Part shown: positions 1 to 5,335 of the stretch, one piece after another
Position numbering within the stretch: the stretch's first letter is position 1
Layout: the number at the start of each line of letters is the position of its first letter
NCBI GenBank assembly: GCA_021828925.1
Contig: JAJZCT010000222.1
Span: 1-6,102, forward strand
Source of the DNA: Planctomycetota bacterium
Lineage (GTDB): Bacteria > Planctomycetota > Phycisphaerae > WQYP01
Direction of reading: 5' to 3'
DNA length: 6,102 nt
Made by a program: the position numbers and the translations under genes
The notes under the pieces: generated by a model
Seen by the model: the letters and a program-made list of their open reading frames with translations, nothing else
Told to the model about the DNA's origin: nothing
Database searches by the model: none

Positions 1-2
1 GG

Positions 3-47
3 ATTGATCTGAATAAGGCCATGTATCCGGAGGCTTTTAACAAATGA
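3..47 (+). CDS. 3' end of an upstream gene (partial, unknown)
   Basis: The frame starting at base 3 is open from the window edge and reads IDLNKAMYPEAFNK before a TGA at 45-47. That stop overlaps the ATG of the next gene at 44-46 as ATGA, a classic coupled arrangement. Fourteen residues are too few to name a family. The tail is short and the other two forward frames are closed by stops here, so the overlap is the main reason to believe it is coding. The ribosome binding site of the following gene (GGAGG at 29-33) would lie inside this reading frame. Confidence 0.45.
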   Translation: MDLNKAMYPEAFNK

Positions 48-442
48 ATGCCAAAGAATTCGTCCAGGGGGTGATCAAACACATGCGGGCAGGGACGAAA
101 GGGACGATCTCATTTATAGGTTCTCCACCGCCGGGTAGAAACCCTCTTCCGAAAAGGATGGAAATGCACAATTGGTACCGGAGCTTATCCAATGCCGATA
201 AGGAGATGGTGAACAAGCTAATCAATGAAGTGACCGAGGGAACTGTTTACGGACTGCTGATGGTTCTCGATCACAAGATGTTCGTAGAGGGCTATGGCGA
301 GAAGGGTGTGCTGGAATTGCACTATCGCGATCGTAATGGTAACCCCGTCCATTTGAATCCGCTTGGTGGAGAAAATGGGAAGGATTTGGAATATTATTTC
401 AAGGCATTGCGTGATTCGGAAAGCGAAATGGGGAATGTCTAG
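44..442 (+). CDS. Hypothetical protein, 132 aa, unknown function
   Basis: The ATG at 44 has a strong Shine-Dalgarno sequence, GGAGG at 29-33, ten bases upstream. The start overlaps the stop of a preceding gene by four bases, so the two are probably translated together. The product is a small soluble protein with no signal peptide or membrane segment. The N-terminal third is basic and rich in G and P (about residues 14-38). The middle looks helical around WYRSLSNADKEMV and is followed by a hydrophobic strand-like stretch, TVYGLLMVLD. The C-terminal part has a KGVLELHYRDRNG strand pattern and ends with an acidic helix. From memory, the order 'WY..L...DKEMV', 'GLL.VLD' and 'KG.LEL.Y' resembles a small uncharacterised bacterial family, but I cannot name it. 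A small protein coupled to a longer upstream gene could be an immunity protein; this is inference only. The next gene on this strand is about 400 bp away. Confidence 0.75.
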   Translation: MNAKEFVQGVIKHMRAGTKGTISFIGSPPPGRNPLPKRMEMHNWYRSLSNADKEMVNKLINEVTEGTVYGLLMVLDHKMFVEGYGEKGVLELHYRDRNGNPVHLNPLGGENGKDLEYYFKALRDSESEMGNV

Positions 443-491
443 ATTGACCTGGTGTGGAGGCCTATCGAATTGTGAGGGATAAAGCGACCCA

Positions 492-525
492 ACGGATTGT
501 GGAACCCTGAAAGGGTGACATCCGT
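492..525 (+). repeat. Compound inverted repeat / hairpin
   Basis: The outer arms ACGGAT (492-497) and ATCCGT (520-525) are perfect complements. Nested inside is a second perfect hairpin, ACCCT (504-508) and AGGGT (512-516), with a three-base loop, GAA. No T-run follows on the + strand, so an intrinsic terminator is unlikely. The TGTGGAA.CC.GAAA core at 498-512 resembles the repeat at 1774-1801 in this window. It may be a dispersed palindromic repeat, or an RNA structure at the end of the upstream transcript. Confidence 0.55.
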
Positions 526-558
526 CGATTCCAAACCCTACTGGCGTCCGAAAAATAA

Positions 559-577
559 GCCCGACAGAGGCCGCCGC
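559..577 (+). repeat. 19-bp direct repeat, copy 1 (left of TA module)
   Basis: GCCCGACAGAGGCCGCCGC occurs here and again, identically and in the same orientation, at 1619-1637. The eight bases before each copy are also partly alike (5 of 8 match). The two copies bracket the whole toxin-antitoxin module, about 1.06 kb apart. They may be a recombination footprint or two copies of a dispersed intergenic repeat. Confidence 0.8.
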
Positions 578-770
578 GAGTCTGCGACGGCAATTGATCT
601 ATTGCGGCAAGCACTTAACTAGATGCGTCCCCGTTCCGTTTCCTCGCGCTCATCCCCGTGAACAAAGCCTTGCACTCCACAGAGAGGCGAAAATCAGGTC
701 TGAAGATCTATCGACCTACTGCGACGCCACAGATGGCCTCTTTGCGGTCAGTCAATCCGAATTCGCAGGC

Positions 771-814
771 TTGACAGATTACTAGAATTGCGTATGGATT
801 TGGGGTAAGATAAT
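771..814 (+). promoter_or_regulatory. Candidate promoter/operator of the TA operon
   Basis: A perfect TTGACA (771-776) lies upstream of the antitoxin. At 16 bp spacing the matching -10 would be TATGGA, which is poor. The best -10 look-alike is GATAAT (809-814), which pairs with TTGCGT (788-793) at a short 15-bp spacing. GATAAT sits within the near-palindrome AGATAATCT (808-816 region), which could be an autoregulatory operator, as is usual for antitoxins. The exact promoter cannot be fixed by eye. Confidence 0.3.
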
Positions 815-840
815 CTGATATGTTGCGAAGGATTAATGCC

Positions 841-1068
841 ATGCCCGTGACCACCATAGATGCGACGTTCGAGAACGGTGTATTCGTTCCCGCGCAGCGC
901 CCAACCTTGGCCGACCATGAGCGGGTTCGGCTCACGATCGAGCCAATAGCGGCATTGCCGCGGCGCTCCAAGGCTATGGGGCGGCGACGTGGCAAACGGA
1001 TCCGCATTAATCCATCTTTGGCGCGGGAGATAGCGATGTCTCCAGAATTTTACCCTCACGGAAACTGA
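841..1068 (+). CDS. DUF104/AF2212-like antitoxin (VapB role)
   Basis: This is a 75-aa protein. The N-terminus TTIDATFENGVFVPAQRP followed by RVRLTIEP matches the DUF104/AF2212-like pattern (I-A-x-(Y/F)-E-N-G-V-F-x-P ... V-x-(V/L)-T-I-E), a small beta-strand domain known from antitoxins paired with PIN toxins. After it come a very basic linker (about residues 41-55, with RRRGKRIR) that could contact DNA or RNA, and a C-terminal tail, LAREIAMSPEFYPHGN, of the kind that wraps around the toxin. I chose the ATG at 841 because GAAGGA at 827-832 lies eight bases before it and family members begin close to the TTID-type strand; the in-frame ATG at 820 adds only seven residues. The toxin gene starts 12 bases after the stop. 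The expected role is to bind and silence the downstream PIN nuclease and probably to repress its own promoter. Confidence 0.85.
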   Translation: MPVTTIDATFENGVFVPAQRPTLADHERVRLTIEPIAALPRRSKAMGRRRGKRIRINPSLAREIAMSPEFYPHGN

Positions 1069-1080
1069 TGGAGCCGGGCC

Positions 1081-1578
1081 ATGCCGTTGGACCTGCCGGA
1101 TGGCGCAGCTTGCTTTATAGACGCTAATATATTCTATTACCACTATGTGGAAACGCCCCCTTTTTCCCAAGCGTCCACCGTCTTTCTGGAGCGCGTGGCG
1201 GCTGGCACGGTCACCGGATATGCTTCGGTCCATGTTTTGGCCGAAGCCATTCATAAGGTCATGCTCGCGGAAGCGGCGGCGACATTTGGTCTGAATCGCG
1301 CCGGTCTTGTTAATTGGCTCCAACGCCATGGCAGCCGAATTACAGAATTACACGAGTTTCGCCGAGCCGCCAACGAACTGCTGGAAATTGGACTGAATCT
1401 CGTGGCAATTGATGGCATGGACCTTCAACATGCCGCCGAACTGTCTATGAAACTGGGGCTGCTTACGAACGACGCCACCACGCTGGCTCTGATACGACGC
1501 CACGCGCTGCCCCATCTGGCAACCAATGATAACGATTTTGACTCCATACCCAATCTGACAATCTGGAAACCCAGATAA
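1081..1578 (+). CDS. PIN-domain endoribonuclease toxin, VapC-like
   Basis: This is a 165-aa protein with the full set of PIN-domain acidic residues: D14 in FIDANIF, E55 in VLAEAIHK, D131 in LLTNDATTLAL, and D150/D152 in LATNDNDFD. These would bind Mg2+ or Mn2+ for single-strand RNA cleavage, as in VapC toxins. Length and spacing fit an intact enzyme, and no active-site residue is missing. The ATG at 1081 follows GGAG (1070-1073) with seven bases between, and the antitoxin stop is only 12 bases upstream, so the two form an operon. The target is unknown; characterised VapCs cut tRNA or the sarcin-ricin loop of 23S rRNA. The middle (about residues 63-105) is a helical insert, slightly long for a minimal PIN domain. 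The partner belongs to DUF104 rather than the AbrB or ribbon-helix-helix VapB classes, a pairing known in other genomes. Confidence 0.9.
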   Translation: MPLDLPDGAACFIDANIFYYHYVETPPFSQASTVFLERVAAGTVTGYASVHVLAEAIHKVMLAEAAATFGLNRAGLVNWLQRHGSRITELHEFRRAANELLEIGLNLVAIDGMDLQHAAELSMKLGLLTNDATTLALIRRHALPHLATNDNDFDSIPNLTIWKPR

Positions 1579-1618
1579 TTCGTAGCTGTTTTCCCAAAGC
1601 GGGGGGAGCGAGAAACAG

Positions 1619-1637
1619 GCCCGACAGAGGCCGCCGC
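1619..1637 (+). repeat. 19-bp direct repeat, copy 2 (right of TA module)
   Basis: Identical to the copy at 559-577 and in the same orientation. It lies 40 bases after the toxin stop codon. The sequences beyond the repeat differ (GAGTCTG after copy 1, TGGCGCA after copy 2), so the identity ends sharply on the right side. Confidence 0.8.
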
Positions 1638-1773
1638 TGGCGCATGCCTCATTCCGCCAGATCGGAATTCTCCGTAAAACCGCGCGGTGTGGGCCGAACA
1701 CGATAAACATTTACGAACTGACGCTTTCACTGTAATGCTGCGAAGGCACAAAGCCGTTGTCGTTGCGGCGGTG

Positions 1774-1801
1774 AATCTGTGGAATCCCGAAAATCTGTGG
1801 A
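1774..1801 (+). repeat. CTGTGGA-type dispersed repeat, copy A
   Basis: This 28-base element begins and ends with the same ten bases, AATCTGTGGA (1774-1783 and 1792-1801, period 18). A second copy at 5251-5278 matches 25 of 28 positions in the same orientation. Both lie in intergenic DNA on either side of the gdh-MFS-purN operon. A shorter, more distant relative lies at 498-512. Confidence 0.65.
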
Positions 1802-1827
1802 TGTTTACCTCCAACCGCTACGCGCCT

Positions 1828-2430
1828 TCACTGGTGGGCCTTACAACGGGCGATGGCTTCGGGATAGGCGATACATTCTTGTTCGAACACGCGGTGGGCT
1901 AGTAATTCTGCGGTGTCGCCGGGCAGGACGGGGCAGGTGCGCTGGAGAAGAATCGGGCCGTGGTCGTATTGGTTGTCGGCGTAATGCACGGTACAGCCGG
2001 AGATGGTCTCGCCGGCGTCAATTACTGCTTGGTGTACCTTCAGGCCGTGCATGCCGCGGCCGCCGTATTTCGGCAGCAGGGCGGGGTGGATGTTCAGGAC
2101 GCGGTTTTCAAATGTCGGCGGAATGTACAACAGCGACAAAAAACCGGCCATGATGACTAAATCCACCTGGTGTTTGCCAATAGCTGTGAAGACCGCATGG
2201 GAAAACTCAACAGCATCGGTAAAGCTGCGGCGCGGGATGACCTCATGCGGCAATTGCAATTTCTCCGCCCGAACCAGGCCATAGACATCAGACCGGCTGG
2301 AAATCACACACGCAATGGAAGCGGATAATTTCCCTTGGGCAATATACCCGGCCAGGTTTTCCAGCGTGGAGCCGGAACCGGAAATCAGAATCGCCAGTCG
2401 TGTGGCAGATGGTAGGCGCTGTTGTTTCAT
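1828..2430 (-). CDS. purN: Phosphoribosylglycinamide formyltransferase (GAR transformylase)
   Basis: This 200-aa protein has the full formyltransferase fold signature. It transfers a formyl group from 10-formyltetrahydrofolate to GAR, the third step of IMP synthesis, in the cytoplasm. The phosphate-binding loop is ISGSGSTLENL (16-26), like the GNGSNLQ loop of E. coli PurN. A folate-site strand VDLVIMAGFLSLL spans 89-101. The catalytic motif NIHPALLPKY has N113 and H115, and the catalytic aspartate is D156 in QYDHGPILLQ, where other members have DGGPV. G145-C-T-V-H precedes it as usual. Length is normal for the family (about 190-215 aa). The ATG (complement of 2428-2430) overlaps the stop of the MFS gene by four bases (ATGA), with a weak AGG six to nine bases upstream, so expression probably relies on coupling. 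It is the last gene of the operon; purM, its usual neighbour, is absent. Confidence 0.95.
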   Translation of the reverse strand: MKQQRLPSATRLAILISGSGSTLENLAGYIAQGKLSASIACVISSRSDVYGLVRAEKLQLPHEVIPRRSFTDAVEFSHAVFTAIGKHQVDLVIMAGFLSLLYIPPTFENRVLNIHPALLPKYGGRGMHGLKVHQAVIDAGETISGCTVHYADNQYDHGPILLQRTCPVLPGDTAELLAHRVFEQECIAYPEAIARCKAHQ

Positions 2431-3701
2431 GTTGACCTGTTTGCATCCTGTTTAAGATCCACTCTTGCCAAGCCTTTTGCCCGTCGTGCCATCACTGTCA
2501 TCACGCCGCCCCCGATGGTCAAAATGACAAACATGGCGATGGCCTTGGGCACCATAGAATCCGGCGCTCCGGAAATTGCCGCCACGCCCGGCCCCAGCAC
2601 CGTGCCGACGCCGATCAGCCCTTCGTGAATTCCCGCGTTGGCACCTGATCCCTGGCTAAGGTGCATGGCATAATACAAGGATCCCGAATAAAGCATGGCA
2701 AGCGCAACGCCAAAAATCGCCTGGGATAATATCAGCATAAGTACCGATTGGCTTAACAGCAGCGCAACAGTTCCCAGCAGTAGGCCCGCAAAGGAAATCA
2801 TCATCCAATGCACACGATAATGCCAGCCCGTCCAGAAACTGGTAAGTAAAAAGCCGCCGATGCGGGTTAATGCCCACACCGACGCCAAGGCCGTTGCCAG
2901 CGCATAGGATTTTATTCCCAGTAATAGGGTAATGGTGGGCAAAACGGCTAAAACCGTGTTGGCTGCCACATAAGAAAGCATGTTGGAAAGCCAGGCCATG
3001 TGCAGCAATGTTTTGGATTTTGGCGAAGCGAGAATAGCCTGGCTTCGGGCCAGTTCTTCCGGGGAATCCTCAACATGGCCGGGGCGGATTTGCGATTGTG
3101 GAATAGAAAACACAGCTATCATGATCCAGACCATCAGGCTGATGATCGCGCCGATAATAAAAACCCCGGCCCAGGAAAGCCACAATGCCAGCGAACCCAC
3201 GATGCCGCCGGCGATAAAGCCGGTGGTGGACCAGTTGATATTATATATGGTAATGCGTTTGGTTAAGCGCAATTTACCCGGTACACACGTCAGGGCGGAT
3301 TCAATGGCGGGCCACAGCGGCGCGGTGGAAAAATTGAGCATCAGCAGGAAAATAAACACGCCCCACAGGCTGCGATGCACGACAGCCAAAGAGCCAAACG
3401 CACACACTGGAATACATATCAACGCCATGTAACTTCCCAGGCGACGTTGCCCCAGCCGATCCACCAGTCGCCCGCCGTAAAATGCCCCGATCGTATAAAC
3501 CAGCCCGCCGGCGGCAACCATACCCAGTTGCACTTCAGCGGGTTGATGCAGTTCATAAGCGGCAAAGAAATAGACCGCATTGGAAGTTAATGCCGCCATA
3601 AACGACGCCAGCCAATGGGCGACGTACCAAGGCAGCAGCGGCCTACGCCGGTACCCAACCATGGGGCCTGAAGCCGTTGATAAAAATGGAATATTGCTCA
3701 C
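2427..3701 (-). CDS. MFS transporter, 12 transmembrane segments, substrate unknown
   Basis: This 424-aa integral membrane protein of the major facilitator superfamily has about 12 hydrophobic segments: roughly 28-49, 60-77, 88-107, 112-131, 158-176, 177-199, then a hydrophilic loop 200-230 with acidic EDSPEEL, then 232-253, 266-288, 298-316, 319-345, 360-378 and 385-405. The loop between helices 2 and 3 carries the MFS motif A in the form GGRLVDRLGQRR (76-87). Helix 10-11 has a distinctive YYAMHLSQGSGANAGIHEGL followed by a GVGTVLGPGVA glycine run. The substrate cannot be read from sequence; an exporter or an uptake carrier is equally possible. The start is GTG (complement of 3699-3701), whose G-T-G-A overlaps the gdh stop. 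A downstream ATG at residue 14 is the alternative, but the overlap and GGGG upstream favour GTG. The gene lies between gdh and purN and overlaps both by four bases, so a link to amino-acid or nucleobase metabolism is a reasonable inference but unproven. Confidence 0.9.
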   Translation of the reverse strand: MSNIPFLSTASGPMVGYRRRPLLPWYVAHWLASFMAALTSNAVYFFAAYELHQPAEVQLGMVAAGGLVYTIGAFYGGRLVDRLGQRRLGSYMALICIPVCAFGSLAVVHRSLWGVFIFLLMLNFSTAPLWPAIESALTCVPGKLRLTKRITIYNINWSTTGFIAGGIVGSLALWLSWAGVFIIGAIISLMVWIMIAVFSIPQSQIRPGHVEDSPEELARSQAILASPKSKTLLHMAWLSNMLSYVAANTVLAVLPTITLLLGIKSYALATALASVWALTRIGGFLLTSFWTGWHYRVHWMMISFAGLLLGTVALLLSQSVLMLILSQAIFGVALAMLYSGSLYYAMHLSQGSGANAGIHEGLIGVGTVLGPGVAAISGAPDSMVPKAIAMFVILTIGGGVMTVMARRAKGLARVDLKQDANRST

Positions 3702-5017
3702 GGAAAAATACCCCGCTGCTTATAAGCGCGTGTCACATGATCCACCGCCACGCAAAAGGCCGCCGTGGAAAGATCGGTATCATATTGATGCGCCGCCAGC
3801 CGCACCCGCCGGGCCGCCAGAACGATGGTTTTTTGCAGTTCACGGTCCACCTGGTTGAGTTCCCAATGTACGCCGGCCTTGTTCTGCACCCATTCCAGAT
3901 AACTGACTGCTACCCCGCCGGCATTGCACAATATCGCCGGCAACAGCGCAATGCCGCGCTGCCGCAGAATTTGCGCCCCCGCCGGCGTCACCGGGCCATT
4001 GCCCCCTTCGGCCAGCACCCGGGCGTTGATCCATTTTGCTTCCGGTGCATCGATCATGCGCTCCAGTGCGGCGGGGATAAACACGTCCACTTCCGTGCGA
4101 TAAAACGCTTCCCGATCAATAACCTCCACGCCTGCAGCGGTGAAGCCCGCCAAGCCTCCGGTCTGCCGCACATGCTGTTGTAAATCCGTTATCGGCATGC
4201 CATGGATGTTACGCAGAGCACACGTATGATCCATCACCGAAATCAGCTTGGCGCCATGTACGCCAAGCGCTTGCGCGGTGTTACCGCCGACATTGCCAAA
4301 GCCCAGAATGCTTAGTCGCAGTCCCGCGGGTTTGAGCCGAAATTCCGGCAGCAATTCCAACAGTACATAACAAAGTCCCTGCCCGGTGGCCTTTTCACGC
4401 CCTTCACTGCCGCCGCAGCCGACGGATTTTCCGGTTACCACATGCAGCATCCCCTGTTGCCGGCCTTCCTGATGAGTGTTGAGATACGTATCCATCATCC
4501 AGTCCATAATCTGGGCATTGGTTCCGACATCCGGAGCGGGGATATCAATTTCCGGGCCGATGTTCCCACCCAGCGCGGAAGTAAACCGACGGGTCATGCG
4601 CATGAGTTCCGTCGGCGAAAGTTTTCGAGGATCCACTTTAATTCCCCCCTTGGCCCCGCCGAAGGGCAGCCGCATGACCGCACACTTCATGGTCATCCAG
4701 ACAGACAAAGCCTTCACATCATCGAGGCTCACATCCGGATGGTAACGTATACCGCCCTTATACGGCCCCAGGATATTGTTATGTTGGATTCGGTAGCCCT
4801 TGAACAGGCGATAATGCCCATCGTCCATCATCACCGGGAAATTAACCATCAGTTCATTTTTTGGTTGCGATACAATGGCTTTCACAAAATCAGGGGCTTG
4901 AATGACTCCGCAGGCATCGTTAACCGACCCTACGGCCATGGCAAAAAGTGAATTCGGATCCGCCGGTTCCATGGCTTCGGCGTGCGGCAGTTGCGTTGTG
5001 ATGTTCTGCATCGGCAT
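3698..5017 (-). CDS. gdhA: Glutamate dehydrogenase (Glu/Leu/Phe/Val family)
   Basis: This 439-aa enzyme would interconvert glutamate and 2-oxoglutarate plus ammonium using NAD(P)H. The substrate domain has PYKGGIRYHP with K87, K111 in TMKCAV, the family signature LPFGGAKGGIKVDP with catalytic K123, and PAPDVGTN with catalytic D163. The GGSEGREKATGQG segment (202-214) is followed by the dinucleotide fold GFGNVGGNTAQ (239-249). An acidic D263 at the end of the second strand is the type often seen with NAD preference, a weak indication. The C-terminal NAGGVAVSYLEWVQN motif is intact. Length fits hexameric bacterial GDH (about 410-450). I start at the complement of 5015-5017: GGAG lies seven bases upstream in ACGGAGAAGAAAT. 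An upstream ATG at 5053 would add twelve basic residues absent from the family. The ATG two codons further in is also possible. The symbol follows family usage; leucine dehydrogenase is less likely on length and motif. It is the first gene of the operon. Confidence 0.93.
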   Translation of the reverse strand: MPMQNITTQLPHAEAMEPADPNSLFAMAVGSVNDACGVIQAPDFVKAIVSQPKNELMVNFPVMMDDGHYRLFKGYRIQHNNILGPYKGGIRYHPDVSLDDVKALSVWMTMKCAVMRLPFGGAKGGIKVDPRKLSPTELMRMTRRFTSALGGNIGPEIDIPAPDVGTNAQIMDWMMDTYLNTHQEGRQQGMLHVVTGKSVGCGGSEGREKATGQGLCYVLLELLPEFRLKPAGLRLSILGFGNVGGNTAQALGVHGAKLISVMDHTCALRNIHGMPITDLQQHVRQTGGLAGFTAAGVEVIDREAFYRTEVDVFIPAALERMIDAPEAKWINARVLAEGGNGPVTPAGAQILRQRGIALLPAILCNAGGVAVSYLEWVQNKAGVHWELNQVDRELQKTIVLAARRVRLAAHQYDTDLSTAAFCVAVDHVTRAYKQRGIFP

Positions 5018-5062
5018 ATTTCTTCTCCGTCGGGCAAAGGCGATTTTAATCATCGAAGCGGC

Positions 5063-5068
5063 ATCATA
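5063..5068 (-). promoter_or_regulatory. Candidate -10 of the gdh operon promoter
   Basis: On the - strand these bases read TATGAT, five of six matching TATAAT, about 45 bases before the chosen gdh start. No good TTGACA-like -35 lies 16-18 bp upstream. A small inverted repeat ACCC-GTGAA-GGGT (5068-5080 on the + strand) touches it and could bind a regulator. Confidence 0.25.
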
Positions 5069-5126
5069 CCCGTGAAGGGTAACCGGTGGCTAGGAGGCGG
5101 TTCGAGGATAAGGGGAGGAGATGAGA

Positions 5127-5143
5127 AGTGAGGAGTGAGGAGT
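5127..5143 (+). repeat. 7-bp tandem repeat (AGTGAGG)
   Basis: AGTGAGG is repeated twice perfectly with a further AGT (2.4 units). It sits in a purine-rich stretch from about 5111 to 5149 that also contains GAGGAG and degenerate relatives. Such a tract may vary in copy number or form unusual DNA structure. Confidence 0.7.
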
Positions 5144-5178
5144 TAGAAGTTTTTGAAGCGCTGGGCTTGCAGTTTGCT

Positions 5179-5197
5179 CGGCAGGTTTAACCTACCG
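5179..5197. promoter_or_regulatory. 19-bp imperfect palindrome, possible operator
   Basis: CGG-C-AGGTT-T-AACCT-A-CCG is symmetrical around 5188, with eight of nine arm positions complementary. It lies between the divergent gdh operon and sppA, about 165 bp from the gdh start. It has the size of a dimeric regulator site, but no regulator can be assigned. A chance palindrome remains possible. Confidence 0.35.
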
Positions 5198-5250
5198 GCT
5201 AACATTGTGCCCGATGAGAGATGCCATTCGAAGTTACAGGTTACATGGAA

Positions 5251-5278
5251 AATCTGTGCAATTCCGGAAATCTGTGGA
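5251..5278 (+). repeat. CTGTGGA-type dispersed repeat, copy B
   Basis: Matches the element at 1774-1801 at 25 of 28 positions, same orientation, differing at 5259, 5263 and 5267. The same internal duplication (AATCTGTG at both ends, period 18) is kept. The flanking bases do not match copy A. Confidence 0.65.
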
Positions 5279-5335
5279 GCGCTTTCCCGCCACCGCCGGC
5301 CGTCCTCTGTTTTCCTCTGCTACCTCCTTGTGAAT

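Larger units (their letters stand above)
443..840 (+). other. Intergenic spacer without a convincing gene
   Basis: This gap of roughly 400 bp separates the 132-aa gene from the toxin-antitoxin pair. It contains a compound hairpin (492-525), the first copy of a 19-bp direct repeat (559-577) and a possible promoter just before the antitoxin. A short open frame at 594-785 has only a TTG start, no clear ribosome binding site and no recognisable motif, so I do not call it. I see no transposase remnant or RNA gene. Confidence 0.6.
1579..1827. other. Convergent intergenic region with repeats
   Basis: The toxin gene (+) and purN (-) converge on this spacer of about 250 bp. It holds the second 19-bp direct repeat (1619-1637), a modest inverted repeat CTGGCG/CGCCAG (1637-1642 and 1655-1660, 12-base loop), and a CTGTGGA-type repeat (1774-1801). 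Neither strand shows a GC stem followed by a T-run, so I do not call an intrinsic terminator. No gene is convincing here. Confidence 0.55.

Noticed and set aside
594..785. 63-aa open frame on the + strand in the spacer before the TA module
   Set aside because: It begins with TTG, has no clear ribosome binding site and no recognisable motif, and runs into the likely TA promoter (TTGACA at 771). Probably chance, though a decayed gene fragment cannot be excluded.
820..840. Antitoxin start at the upstream ATG
   Set aside because: It adds only MLRRINA, has a weak upstream site, and would place the good GAAGGA site inside the gene.
748..1329. 193-aa open frame on the - strand opposite the TA genes
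   Set aside because: It is antisense to two well-supported genes, crosses their junction and shows an arginine-rich composition typical of a shadow frame.
1637..1660. CTGGCG/CGCCAG stem as a terminator for the toxin gene
   Set aside because: It has a six-base stem with a twelve-base loop and no T-run on either strand.
1348..1814. Overlapping - strand open frames opposite the 3' part of the toxin gene and the convergent spacer
   Set aside because: They have low-complexity, cysteine- and arginine-rich translations with no family pattern, and overlap the intact PIN gene.
443..1827. CRISPR array or insertion sequence
   Set aside because: There are only two copies of the 19-bp repeat, 1.06 kb apart with genes between, no regular spacers, and no transposase or terminal inverted repeats.
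1960..2284. Short + strand frames within purN
   Set aside because: They are antisense to a complete purN with all catalytic residues in place; no independent start signals.
2980..3432. 150-aa + strand frame antisense to the MFS gene
   Set aside because: It is the reverse complement of membrane-helix codons; the composition follows from the opposite strand and no ribosome binding site is evident.
4442..4951. 169-aa + strand frame antisense to gdh
   Set aside because: Histidine- and proline-rich shadow of the conserved gdh sequence, covering the catalytic motifs of the real gene.
5018..5053. Longer gdh start adding twelve residues (MIKIAFARRRRN)
   Set aside because: The better ribosome binding site (GGAG in ACGGAGAAGAAAT) lies inside this extension, just before the chosen ATG, and the basic extension is not typical of the family.
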